A stretch of 64,000 nucleotides of DNA from Streptomyces flaveus (GTDB lineage Bacteria > Actinomycetota > Actinomycetes > Streptomycetales > Streptomycetaceae). The stretch is taken from positions 346,356-410,355 of the forward strand of contig NZ_BMPQ01000004.1 of NCBI RefSeq assembly GCF_014647675.1, written 5' to 3'. The notes below the pieces were generated by a model, which saw only the letters and a program-made list of their open reading frames with translations, was not told the origin of the DNA and searched no databases. The translations under genes and the position numbers were made by a program. Shown here one piece after another: positions 34,676 through 43,352 of this stretch (its first letter is position 1; each line of letters begins with the position of its first letter).

Positions 34676-35698
34676 TCAGGAGGCGCCTGCCCGGTGATCT
34701 CCCGTGAGCGCGGACGCCTCCTCCAGCGGGAAGTGGCATGCAGCCGTATGCTCCGGTGCCGCGAGCGCCGGCGTCGGGACGGCTTCGGCGCATACGTCCT
34801 CCGCACGCGGGCACCGGGTCCTGAAGCGGCAGCCGGACGGAGGGTCGGCCGGTGAGGGGATCTCGCCGGTGAGCAGGATGCGTTGCCGCTTCGCCCTGCC
34901 GCCGGCCGCCAGGGACGGGGCCGCCGACAGCAGTGCCGCCGTGTACGGGTGGCGCGGCTGCTCGAAGACCTCCTCCGCCGGGCCGGTTTCCGCGATCTTC
35001 CCCAGGTACATCACGGCGACGCGGTCGGCGACGTGCCGTACGACGGACAGGTCGTGCGAGATGAACACGTACGACAGTCCCAGCTCGTCCCGTAGATCGC
35101 ACAGGAGGTTGAGCACCTGGGCCTGAACCGACAGGTCCAGCGCGGAGACGGGTTCGTCGCAGACGATGACCTCGGGCTCCAGGGCCAGCGCGCGGGCGAT
35201 GCCGATGCGCTGCCGTTGTCCTCCGGAGAACTCCTGCGGGTAGCGGCGCGCGTCGGAGGCGCGCAGCCCGACCATCTCCAGCAGCTCGGCGACGCGCGCC
35301 GCCCGCTTCGGGGCGGGCACGAGGTCGCGGTGGGTGCGCCAGGGCTCGCTGATCAGATCCGCCGCGCTCAGGCGGGGGTTGAGCGAGCCGAACGGGTCCT
35401 GGAAGATCATCTGCACCTTGCGCCGCCAGGCGAGCAGCCGCGCGCCCGACAACGAGAACGGGTCCACTCCGTCGAACCGCACGGTGCCCTCGTCGGGACG
35501 TTCCAGCCGCAGCAGAATCCTGGCCAGCGTGGACTTCCCGCAGCCGGACTCGCCGACGAGGCCGAGGGTTTCACCGCGCCCCAGGTTCAGGTCCACGCCG
35601 TCGACCGCGCGCAGTTTCGTGCTGCCCTTCGCGGTACGCGGCACGGTGAAGCTCTTGGCCAGGCCGGTGGCTTCCAGCAGGGTCCCGGACTCAGGCAT
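34676..35698 (-). CDS. oligopeptide ABC importer, ATPase (DppF/OppF-like)
   Basis: A 340-residue ATPase. Walker A GESGCGKST, signature FSGGQRQRIGIARAL, Walker B VIVCDEPVSALD, H-loop HDLSVVRHVADRVAVMYLG, and the C-terminal oligopeptide extension with CRFRTRCPRAEDVC, whose Cys set can hold an iron-sulfur cluster in this family. ATG at 35698 overlaps the upstream stop by eight bases, so translation is coupled. It is the second ATPase of a peptide/nickel-type (PepT) importer and last gene of the operon. Confidence 0.88.
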   Translation of the reverse strand: MPESGTLLEATGLAKSFTVPRTAKGSTKLRAVDGVDLNLGRGETLGLVGESGCGKSTLARILLRLERPDEGTVRFDGVDPFSLSGARLLAWRRKVQMIFQDPFGSLNPRLSAADLISEPWRTHRDLVPAPKRAARVAELLEMVGLRASDARRYPQEFSGGQRQRIGIARALALEPEVIVCDEPVSALDLSVQAQVLNLLCDLRDELGLSYVFISHDLSVVRHVADRVAVMYLGKIAETGPAEEVFEQPRHPYTAALLSAAPSLAAGGRAKRQRILLTGEIPSPADPPSGCRFRTRCPRAEDVCAEAVPTPALAAPEHTAACHFPLEEASALTGDHRAGAS

Positions 35699-37784
35699 CG
35701 GCCAGTTCCTTCCCGAAGTGACAGGCGGCGGCGCGGTCGGTTCCGGTTTCGGCGAGCTGCGGTCGCTGGGTGGCGCACAGGTCGCGGGCCATCGGGCAGC
35801 GCGTACGGAAGGCGCAGCCGGAGGGTACGGAGCGGGGGTCGGGCGGGCCTCCGGGGATGGAGCTGAGCCGGGATCCCTTGTGCTGTTCGGCCGGTACGGA
35901 GTCCAATAGGCCTCGTGTGTAAGGGTGGTTGGGCTTGCCGAACACTTCGGCCACCGGCCCCGTCTCCACGACCGTACCCGCGTACATGACCGCGACCCGG
36001 TCCGCGTGCTCGGCCACAAGACCGAGGTCGTGCGTGATGAGGACCAGCGCCATCTGCTGCTCGCTCCGCAACTCCCGTAGCAGGTCCATGATCTGAGCCT
36101 GCACGGTGACGTCCAGCGCCGTCGTGGGCTCGTCGGCGAGCAGCACCTTCGGCCGCAGCGCGACCGCCATGGCGATCAGCAGCCGCTGACGCATACCTCC
36201 GGAGAACTGATGCGGATACGCGTCCGCGCGCGACCGCGCCTCCGGGATGCCCACGCGTTCCATCAGCTCAACGGCCTTGGCCCGCGCGGCACGCCGCGAC
36301 ATCCGCTCGTGGATACGGAACGGCTCCGCGAGCTGCGCCCCGACCGTGTGAACGGGATTGAGTGCGCTCAGCGCATCCTGAAAGACGATGGCGAGGCCGG
36401 GCCCGGCCAGCCGACGCCGCGCCCGCGCGCCCAGCGCGAGCAGGTCCTCACCCTCCAACCGCGCCTGCCCACCCACGACTTCGGCAGCGGGATCGAGCAG
36501 CCCCGCGACGGCGTGCGCGGTCATGCTCTTGCCGCATCCGGACTCGCCCAGCAGGGCGAGGGTCTCGCCGGAACGCACGCCGAAGCTCACCCCGCGTACG
36601 ACAGGGAGGGACCCGGCGGGGGTGCGTACAGAGACCGAGAGACCGTCAACGGCCAAGGTGTCGGGGGTCGTTGGGGGTGCTTCGGCGAGAGTGGGTTCGG
36701 CCCTTGTCTCCGAGGCGGCCGGGCCCGGTTCGGCCGTCCTCCCCGCCGGGACGGCACGAGTCGGCTCAACTTCCGCCTCTTGGGCGGTGGTAGGAGTGGG
36801 TTGAGGACGCCGCCCCCTACGCCGCAGCCCCCGTCGCCACCGCTGCCCCGGGTCGGTCGAGAGCCGGGCCCAAGCGGCGAGCACGGTCGCCGACACCGTC
36901 GTGATGACGATGGCGAGACCGGGGAACAGCGCTATCCACCAGGCGCTCTGCAACTCCTGGCGGCCCTGCGCCACCATCAGACCCCAGCTCACGTCCGGCG
37001 GTTGGATGCCGATGCCGAGGAAGCTAAGTGAGGACTCGGTCAGCATCACGAAGCAGAAGTCGAGGGCGGCGACGGTGAGCAGGGTGGGCAGCACCGTGGG
37101 CGCGACGTGGCGTCGGATGGTCGACCAGCCGCTGGTGCCGAAGGTGCGGGCCGCGTCGATGAAGAGTCGGCTGCGCAGTTCGGCGGCCTCGGCGCGCGCG
37201 GTGCGCAGGTATACGGGGATCCGGGCGACGGCCAGTACCAGCACGATGTTCGCGGCGCTCGGCGAGAACACGTACAGCACGACCACGGCCAGCAGCAGCG
37301 AGGGGAAGCTGAGGATCACATCGGCGATCCGCAGGGACACGTTCTCGCGCCAACCCCCGTGATAGCCCGCCCACATGCCCCACACCGAGCCGACGACGAG
37401 GGAAACCAGGACAGCGGGTACGGCGACGGACAGGGTCGTCCCGGCCGCGGTTATCAGCCGGGCGGCGACAGGGCGGCCGAGGGAGTCGCTGCCGAGTACG
37501 TACGCCCAGCCGTCGTCGAGACTGAAGGGCGGCCGGCTGGGGTCGCGCAGGTTCTGACGTGTCGCCAGGTCCCCGATGAGAAGCGGGCCCAGTACGGCGC
37601 ACAGCGCGACCAGTAACAGAACCAGAGCCGCCGCGAAGGCGAACCGGTCCTGGAGCAGCAGAGCAGGCCACTTCGCCCGTACCACCGCACCCTTGGCCCC
37701 GTCGGTCCCGGAACCCGGGCCGCTCTCCCCACCCTTGACGTCCTTTTCCACGTCTCGCCGGAGCACGTCGTCCTTCGGGAGCAT
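35691..37784 (-). CDS. oligopeptide ABC importer, fused permease and ATPase
   Basis: A 697-residue fusion of DppC- and DppD-like parts. ATG at 37784 is chosen because AAGGAGGTGA, a perfect ribosome site, lies just upstream. Residues 30-300 are a permease with an N-terminal span, five further spans and the EAA-like loop DAARTFGTSGWSTIRRHVAP. A Pro/Glu/Ala linker follows (about 315-385), then an ATPase: Walker A GESGCGKSM, signature FSGGMRQRLLIAMAVAL, Walker B VLLADEPTTALD and a Cys-rich CAFRTRCPMARDLC tail. Fusion fixes the permease-ATPase pairing. It imports peptides with its neighbours. Confidence 0.88.
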   Translation of the reverse strand: MLPKDDVLRRDVEKDVKGGESGPGSGTDGAKGAVVRAKWPALLLQDRFAFAAALVLLLVALCAVLGPLLIGDLATRQNLRDPSRPPFSLDDGWAYVLGSDSLGRPVAARLITAAGTTLSVAVPAVLVSLVVGSVWGMWAGYHGGWRENVSLRIADVILSFPSLLLAVVVLYVFSPSAANIVLVLAVARIPVYLRTARAEAAELRSRLFIDAARTFGTSGWSTIRRHVAPTVLPTLLTVAALDFCFVMLTESSLSFLGIGIQPPDVSWGLMVAQGRQELQSAWWIALFPGLAIVITTVSATVLAAWARLSTDPGQRWRRGLRRRGRRPQPTPTTAQEAEVEPTRAVPAGRTAEPGPAASETRAEPTLAEAPPTTPDTLAVDGLSVSVRTPAGSLPVVRGVSFGVRSGETLALLGESGCGKSMTAHAVAGLLDPAAEVVGGQARLEGEDLLALGARARRRLAGPGLAIVFQDALSALNPVHTVGAQLAEPFRIHERMSRRAARAKAVELMERVGIPEARSRADAYPHQFSGGMRQRLLIAMAVALRPKVLLADEPTTALDVTVQAQIMDLLRELRSEQQMALVLITHDLGLVAEHADRVAVMYAGTVVETGPVAEVFGKPNHPYTRGLLDSVPAEQHKGSRLSSIPGGPPDPRSVPSGCAFRTRCPMARDLCATQRPQLAETGTDRAAACHFGKELADA

Positions 37785-37798
37785 GTCACCTCCTTGAC

Positions 37799-38725
37799 TC
37801 ACGCCGCCGCCTGCTGCCGGACCCGCGGGTCGAGGAGCGCGTGACAGATGTCCACCAGGATGTTGAGCGCGAAGATCACCAGAGCGGTGAGCAGCACCGC
37901 GGCCTGCAGGACCGCGAAGTCACGCTGCAGAACCGAGTCGATCATGAGCTTGCCGATGCCGGGCCAGCCGAAGATCGTCTCGACGACGACGGCCCCGTTG
38001 ACCAGCCCGACAGCGAGGTCACCCGCGACGGTGAGCGCCGGTGCCGCCGCGTTGCGCAGGGCGTGCCCGAAGACCACCCGCGACTCGCTCGCCCCTTTGC
38101 TGCGCGCCACCTTGACGTACGGGGCGGACAGCGCGGAGACCATGGCGCCGCGTACCACCTGCACCAGTACCCCGAACGGGCGGATGAGCAGCGTCACCAC
38201 GGGCAGCACCCACGCCGCCGCGCCGCTCGTGCCGGAGGTGGGAAGCCAGCCGAGCGTCACCGCGAACACCAGCACGCCCATGATGGCGAACCAGAAGTCG
38301 GGCACGCTCGCGGCCGTCGAGGACAGAAAGCTCGCGACCCGGTCGGTCGCCGAGTTGGGGCGGTACGCCGCCAGGCTGCCGATCACCACGGCGCCCAGGA
38401 TGGCGAGCAGCATCGTCCAGCCGGCCAGCTGAAGCGTGGCGGGGAAGGCCCGCAGCACCGCCTCACCCGCCGGCTGAGCGGTGCGCAGTGATTCACCGAA
38501 GTCCAGGTGGGCGACCTGGCCGAGGTAGTCACCGAACTGGGCGAGCAGCGGGTCGTCGAGACCGTTGCGGGCGGCGAACTCGGCCCGCATCTCGGGCGTC
38601 GCGCTCAGCGGCAGGTACAGGTTGGCGGGGTCGCCGGTGAGGCGGGCCAGGAAGAACACCCCGAGAACCACGACCAGCAGGGGGATCACGCTGGAGACCG
38701 CGCGACGGCGCAGCATGGTGAACAT
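37799..38725 (-). CDS. oligopeptide ABC importer, permease (DppB-like)
   Basis: A 308-residue membrane protein with six spans: the N-terminal span VIPLLVVVLGVFFLARL, the extracellular FAARNGLDDPLLAQFGDYLG loop typical of DppB, and the EAA-like loop ARSKGASESRVVFGHALRNA. ATG at 38725 with GGGAGGAG upstream. It is second in the operon, between the binding lipoprotein and the fusion gene, and would pair with the fused DppC-like half. Confidence 0.88.
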   Translation of the reverse strand: MFTMLRRRAVSSVIPLLVVVLGVFFLARLTGDPANLYLPLSATPEMRAEFAARNGLDDPLLAQFGDYLGQVAHLDFGESLRTAQPAGEAVLRAFPATLQLAGWTMLLAILGAVVIGSLAAYRPNSATDRVASFLSSTAASVPDFWFAIMGVLVFAVTLGWLPTSGTSGAAAWVLPVVTLLIRPFGVLVQVVRGAMVSALSAPYVKVARSKGASESRVVFGHALRNAAAPALTVAGDLAVGLVNGAVVVETIFGWPGIGKLMIDSVLQRDFAVLQAAVLLTALVIFALNILVDICHALLDPRVRQQAAA

Positions 38726-38740
38726 CGGTCCGCTCCTCCC

Positions 38741-40312
38741 TCAGTCCGTACGGTGCATGTCGGCGAGCCGCATCTCGTCATTGGTGGCCGAGTCCGGCCG
38801 GTAACGGACGTTCGAGGAAAGGGCCATGATCCCGGTCATGTTGGCCATGACGGCGTCCCGTACGACCTCGTCGTTCTGGTACGCGAAGGTGTCCGCGAAC
38901 GCCTTCTGCCGCGCCTCGCCCCCGGCCAGCTGGGCCTGGTCGATCAACGCGTCCAGTTCAGGAGTGCCGTAACTGCTCTGCGCGCCCTTACTGCCGTAGA
39001 TCTGCCCCATCGTGAACGCGGCGTCCCCCGCCTGGTTGCCGTGCTGCGCCTGGAGGAGGGTGGGGCCGATGCCCTTGGGGAAGGGCCGCAGCAGGTACTC
39101 CAGCCAGGCGTTGACGTCGAGCATCTTGATCTCGACCTTCAGCCCGGCCTTGAGCAGGCCGTCCTGGACGACCTCCATCGCTTCGGCGGCCTTCGGGTAG
39201 ATGGCGTTGCGGCCGATGATCGTGATGGTCCTGTTGGTCGGTACTCCGTCGGCGCGTGCCTCGGCCACGAGTTTCTTCGCGCGTTCGGGGTCGTACGGCC
39301 AGGGCCGTACGCGCGGGTTGTGTCCGGTGACGCCCTTCGCGACGAGCTGGCCGCTCGGCCGGCCCGCGAAGACCGCCGTGACCAGGCCTTCCCGGTCGAT
39401 GGCGTAGTTGATGGCCCGGCGGATCCGGATGTCGTCGAGGGGCGCCTTGCCGGCGTCCATCCGCAGGAACGAGACCTCGTTGGTGGCGAACTCCACCGCC
39501 CGGTCGCCCGCCCCGTCCTCGGGAGCGAGCCCGATCGCGACATCCGCCTCGTCATTGGTCACCATGGCCGCGCGTACGCTGCCCTCCGCCCGCCATACGT
39601 ACTTCGCCGCGGCGTACTCGGGGGCCTTGCCCCAGTAGCCGGGGTAGCGCTTCAGGCGAAGGAAGCGGCCCTGGCTCCATTCGTCGATCCGGTACGGGCC
39701 CGTGCCGACCGGCTCGCGCACCCTGGCACCGGGGTTGGTGGTGGTCGGCACCATCTCGACGAAGGACAGGCGCAGCGGGAGGATCGGGTCCGGCTTTGCC
39801 GTCTTGACCTCAAGTGTCGTGTCATTGACTGGAGTTGCGGTGACTTCACTGTCCGTGAAGATATAGCCGTCGACATTGCAGTCGATGTCCGAGTCCGTGG
39901 CGCGCTTGATCGAGAACGCCGCCGCCTCCGCCGTGAACGGCGTGCCGTCATGGAAGGTGACGCCCTCGCGGAGCGTGAAGGTCCACGAAGTGGGCGACGT
40001 ACGGGTCCACTTGGTGGCCAGCGCCTGTTCCAGCCGCCCCGTGGACGGCTCGCGCTCGGTCAGCGCCTCCGTGATGTTGGCCCGCGTCACCCGGCCCGTC
40101 GCGGTGAGCGAGGCATCGCAGGGCTCGAGCGTCGGCGGCTCCTCGGGCAGGACGACGCGCAGAGTGTCCGGGCCTTCCCCTATGGGGTCGGCGCCGGCCA
40201 CCGAGCATCCGGAGACGGCGAGCAGAACGCCTACGGACATGAACGCGCCCACCGCTCGCCCCCGGCGAGGACGAGCGATGGAACGAGTACGCAATAAGCC
40301 TGGACCGGCCAC
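38741..40312 (-). CDS. oligopeptide ABC importer, binding lipoprotein
   Basis: A 523-residue SBP_bac_5 lipoprotein. GTG at 40312 is chosen for its GGAGG site five bases upstream; the frame is open further but lacks one. The signal has Arg-rich residues 8-19, a short core and the lipobox LLAVSGC with Cys36 as lipid anchor. The family motif appears as LEQALATKWTRTSPTSWTFTL and REGVTFHDGTPFTAEA. It would capture peptides outside and pass them to the DppB-like and fused permeases. It begins the operon. Confidence 0.88.
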   Translation of the reverse strand: MAGPGLLRTRSIARPRRGRAVGAFMSVGVLLAVSGCSVAGADPIGEGPDTLRVVLPEEPPTLEPCDASLTATGRVTRANITEALTEREPSTGRLEQALATKWTRTSPTSWTFTLREGVTFHDGTPFTAEAAAFSIKRATDSDIDCNVDGYIFTDSEVTATPVNDTTLEVKTAKPDPILPLRLSFVEMVPTTTNPGARVREPVGTGPYRIDEWSQGRFLRLKRYPGYWGKAPEYAAAKYVWRAEGSVRAAMVTNDEADVAIGLAPEDGAGDRAVEFATNEVSFLRMDAGKAPLDDIRIRRAINYAIDREGLVTAVFAGRPSGQLVAKGVTGHNPRVRPWPYDPERAKKLVAEARADGVPTNRTITIIGRNAIYPKAAEAMEVVQDGLLKAGLKVEIKMLDVNAWLEYLLRPFPKGIGPTLLQAQHGNQAGDAAFTMGQIYGSKGAQSSYGTPELDALIDQAQLAGGEARQKAFADTFAYQNDEVVRDAVMANMTGIMALSSNVRYRPDSATNDEMRLADMHRTD

Positions 40313-40377
40313 TGATCCTCCGGGCTGCTCGAGCTTCGTCCACAAGAAGAAACGAAGTTTAGATATGTGGACGCGAC

Positions 40378-40408
40378 ATTATGAGGTCGACCATGCTGAA
40401 CGCGTCAA
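40378..40408 (-). promoter_or_regulatory. possible promoter of the oligopeptide importer operon
   Basis: On the minus strand TTGACG (40408-40403) and CATAAT (40383-40378) are separated by 19 bp, slightly long, in an AT-richer stretch between the LacI gene and the importer operon. No better match is visible. Confidence 0.35.
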
Positions 40409-40483
40409 GATGCGTGCAGCAAGAGACTGAGCACCCTTACGCTCACCGACACTTCGCGTACGCGGGCGGGGTGAGACCCTCAG

Positions 40484-41512
40484 TCAGGAGAGCGGCGCCG
40501 TGGAGCCCCTGATGATGACCCGGCCGCCCTGCTGTTCGATCCCGGAGCGCGGCGATCCGGCGAGCGCGGCGAACACCGCCTGCGCGGCCGCCCGACCAAC
40601 CTCTTCGAGATTCATGTCGACACTGGTCAGCGGGGGACGCGCCGCAGAAGTAAGGATCTTCCAGTTGTCGAATCCCATGACCGCGACGTCCTCCGGCACC
40701 CGGTGCCCGCGCTCACGCAGCACGTCCATCACCCCGCGGGCGATCTGGTCGCTGCCGCACAGGACGGCGTCCACCTCGTGGCGCCGGTCGAGCAGCATCG
40801 CGGTGGCCGTCCGTCCCCAGCCCTCCGACCAGGAACCGAAACGCGGCTCGCCCACGGGCTCGAGCCCCGCCTCGGCGAGTGCCGCCAGGGCCCCCTCGGC
40901 GCGCTCGCGCGCCGCGCAGTAACCGGGATCCCCCGTGATGTGCGCGATCCGGGTACGCCCGCAGGCGAGGAGGTGTTCCACCGCGATACGGCCCGCGCCC
41001 ACGCTGTCCGGGACGATCGAGAGATCCGACGGGTCCTCGGAAGGGGCGTAGGCGTAGACCACCGGCACGGGCAGATCGCGGCCCAGTGACGGACGCGGAT
41101 CGGTACGGCTGCCCACCACGATCAGGCCGTCGACCCGGCGGCTGAGCAGCGCGCGTACGTGGTGCCGCTCCCGGATCGCGTCACCGCGGGCATCGCACAG
41201 GAACACCGCGACCTCGCCCGCGCCGAAGGCGTCCTCGGCACCCATGAGAATCGGAATGCTGAACCGGCCTTCGAGGTCGCTGGTCAGCAGGCCGACCGTG
41301 CCGGTGCGGCCGGCGAGCAGGCTCCGGGCGAGCTGGTTCGGCCGGAACGACAGCCGCTCGGCCGCCTCGATCACCCGCTCCCGCGTCTCGGCGCGCACCT
41401 GGCTGCGGCCGTTGAGCGCCTTGGACGCGGTCGCGATGGACACCCCCGCGAGCCGGGCGACATCGCCGAGGGTGGCCGGTTGCGGACGAGAGGGGCCGGT
41501 GGCCTGCGCCAT
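40484..41512 (-). CDS. LacI-family regulator of the arabinoside locus
   Basis: A 342-residue regulator; ATG at 41512 follows GGAG by eight bases. LacI helix-turn-helix TLGDVARLAGVSIATASKAL and the hinge ERLSFRPNQLARSLLAGRTG, then a periplasmic-binding-like sensor (VDGLIVVGSRTD, VVYAYAPSEDPSD, VDAVLCGSDQIARGVMDVL). It is divergent from a sugar importer and two GH127-type genes and most likely represses them until a sugar binds. The effector, perhaps beta-L-arabinobiose or L-arabinose, is inferred from the neighbours only. Confidence 0.87.
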   Translation of the reverse strand: MAQATGPSRPQPATLGDVARLAGVSIATASKALNGRSQVRAETRERVIEAAERLSFRPNQLARSLLAGRTGTVGLLTSDLEGRFSIPILMGAEDAFGAGEVAVFLCDARGDAIRERHHVRALLSRRVDGLIVVGSRTDPRPSLGRDLPVPVVYAYAPSEDPSDLSIVPDSVGAGRIAVEHLLACGRTRIAHITGDPGYCAARERAEGALAALAEAGLEPVGEPRFGSWSEGWGRTATAMLLDRRHEVDAVLCGSDQIARGVMDVLRERGHRVPEDVAVMGFDNWKILTSAARPPLTSVDMNLEEVGRAAAQAVFAALAGSPRSGIEQQGGRVIIRGSTAPLS

Positions 41513-41700
41513 GTGAGGTTCTCCTGTCCCGTCGCGTGCGGTACGCGCCGCACGGGCCGTACTCGTCCCGAGGGCGACCACACCGCCGGGTGCCGACGCG
41601 TCCGAGGTCGTATGCCGTGCGGAAAACAGTACTCGATCGATTTCGGACGTGGTCTTCAAGCGGTGGCGCAAAGGACATCAGCCCATGTGTTGCAAGGGGA

Positions 41701-41729
41701 TTGACGAGCCATCAGGGCGGTCATAGCGT
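41701..41729 (+). promoter_or_regulatory. promoter of the sugar importer/arabinosidase operon
   Basis: TTGACG (41701-41706), a 17-bp spacer and TAGCGT (41724-41729). The gene start is about 110 bases downstream of the predicted transcription start. Confidence 0.6.
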
Positions 41730-41733
41730 TCCA

Positions 41734-41745
41734 GAAAACCTTTTC
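41734..41745. promoter_or_regulatory. candidate LacI operator
   Basis: GAAAA-CC-TTTTC, perfect 5-bp arms, lies right after the -10 box of the importer promoter, over the expected transcription start. It is the best operator candidate for the divergent LacI gene; the centre is CC rather than the usual CG. Confidence 0.5.
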
Positions 41746-41847
41746 GGCCCTTTTCGTCGCGGAGTCAGTAGCGCAGCCAGTCCCACATTCACCGTCCCGG
41801 AGGACCGGCCGGCCAGCCCGTCGGCCGCCATACAAGGGGGATCGACC

Positions 41848-43161
41848 ATGGGGAGAACAGCCGGACCGCGTCGGAACGCCGCTCGTCTCGGCGTCACCGC
41901 GCTCGCACTGCTCGTCGCGACGGGTCTGGTCACGGCCTGCGGGTCGGGGGACGACGGGGGAGGGGGAGAGGGCGGCGGCGCGGCGACCGCCACCGGTGTC
42001 GACGACGGGACGACACTGACGATGTGGACCCGCGCCGCCACCCGGCCACAGAGCGAGGCCCTCGTGAAGGCCTACAACGCCAGTCACAAGAACCGGATCG
42101 AACTGACCGTCATCCCCACCGACGACTACCAGGCCAAGGTCGGTGCCGCGGCGGGATCGCGTGACCTGCCGGACCTCTTCGCCTCGGACGTCGTGTTCGT
42201 GCCCAACTACACGTCCAGCGGCCTCTTCGCCGATCTCACCGAACGCGTCGACGCCCTGCCCTTCGCCGATCAGCTCGCCCAGTCGCACATCAAGGCCGGT
42301 ACGTACGAGGACAAGAAGTACGTCGTCCCGCACACCCTCGATCTGTCGGTCCTCTTCTACAACAAGGATCTCTACAGGCGGGCCGAACTCGATCCGGAGA
42401 AGCCACCCACCACCCTCGCCGAGTGGGACAAACACGCGCGAGCTGTCGACGCGCTCGGAGGAGGCGTCAACGGCACCTTCTTCGGCGGCAACTGCGGCGG
42501 CTGCGGGGTCTTCACCTGGTGGCCGTCGATCTGGGCGGCGGGAGACGACGTCCTGAACGAGGACGGGACGAAGGCGAGTCTCGCCTCCGACACCGCCAAG
42601 AAGGTGTACGAGACCTATCGCGGCTGGGTGAACGACGACATCGTGGCCCCGGGCGCACGCGACGAGACCGGCACCACCTGGACCGGCGTCTTCCCGAAGG
42701 GGAAGACCGGCGTGATGCCCATGCCGTCGACGACCCTGGGCCTGATGCCCAAGGACCTCGACCTCGGTGTCGCCCCGATCCCCGGCCCCGACGGCGGCAA
42801 GTCGACGTTCGTGGGCGGCGACGCCATCGGCATCTCCGCCATCAGCAAGTCGGCCGACCAGGCCTGGAACTTCCTCGCCTGGTCCCTGGGCGAGAAAGCC
42901 CAGGTCGATGTCGTCGCCGCGAACAAGGACGTCGTGGCACGCACGGACCTGGCGTCCAACAAGCACTCGGACGCCGACCCGCGGCTTGTGACGATCAACG
43001 AGCTCGTCAAGGACGGCCGAACCCCCTACGCCCTGAAGTTCGGCCAGACCTTCAACGACCCCAACGGCCCCTGGCTGACCCTGATGCGCAACGCCGTCTT
43101 CAAGGACGGCTCGTCACTGGACAAGGACAACGAGGCGGTCACAGCCTCCCTGGCGGACTGA
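41848..43161 (+). CDS. sugar ABC importer, binding lipoprotein (CUT1)
   Basis: A 437-residue extracellular sugar-binding lipoprotein (SBP_bac_1). Signal with RR at 8-9 and lipobox LVTAC, Cys31. The mature part has a Gly-rich spacer then LTMWTRAATRPQSEALVKAY and the aromatic region VFTWWPSIWAAGDDVLNEDG typical of CUT1 oligosaccharide binders. AAGGGGG lies seven bases before the ATG. Gene order suggests it binds a beta-L-arabinose disaccharide, as does the protein in the same place in Bifidobacterium longum; this is inference. Confidence 0.87.
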   Translation: MGRTAGPRRNAARLGVTALALLVATGLVTACGSGDDGGGGEGGGAATATGVDDGTTLTMWTRAATRPQSEALVKAYNASHKNRIELTVIPTDDYQAKVGAAAGSRDLPDLFASDVVFVPNYTSSGLFADLTERVDALPFADQLAQSHIKAGTYEDKKYVVPHTLDLSVLFYNKDLYRRAELDPEKPPTTLAEWDKHARAVDALGGGVNGTFFGGNCGGCGVFTWWPSIWAAGDDVLNEDGTKASLASDTAKKVYETYRGWVNDDIVAPGARDETGTTWTGVFPKGKTGVMPMPSTTLGLMPKDLDLGVAPIPGPDGGKSTFVGGDAIGISAISKSADQAWNFLAWSLGEKAQVDVVAANKDVVARTDLASNKHSDADPRLVTINELVKDGRTPYALKFGQTFNDPNGPWLTLMRNAVFKDGSSLDKDNEAVTASLAD

Positions 43162-43189
43162 CCCAGTCCATCACCTGAGCAAGTCCAAC

Positions 43190-43320
43190 TACCGCGCCCC
43201 GTAAGGGGCGCGGGGCGGTGTCAATTTGCGGCTCCGCCGCGATGGGGGTCCCCCCGCTCGAGCGAATTCGAGAGTGGGGGAGCGCCCAGCCGCAAAGCAC
43301 CCGCAGCTTCCGTACGAGCG
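43190..43320 (+). repeat. GC-rich dispersed intergenic repeat, copy 2
   Basis: Begins with a 9-bp perfect stem CCGCGCCCC-gtaa-GGGGCGCGG (43192-43213), continues with GCGGC-tcc-GCCGC, GGGGGTCCCCCC and CTCGAGCGAATTCGAG, and ends in the core at 43269-43307 shared with copy 1 at 3093-3132. It sits between the binding-protein and permease genes of one operon, where a hairpin can stabilise the upstream message or stop part of the transcripts and so keep the binding protein in excess. Confidence 0.65.
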
Positions 43321-43352
43321 CCCCCCCCCGCGGACGACGGCAGAGGAGAGCC

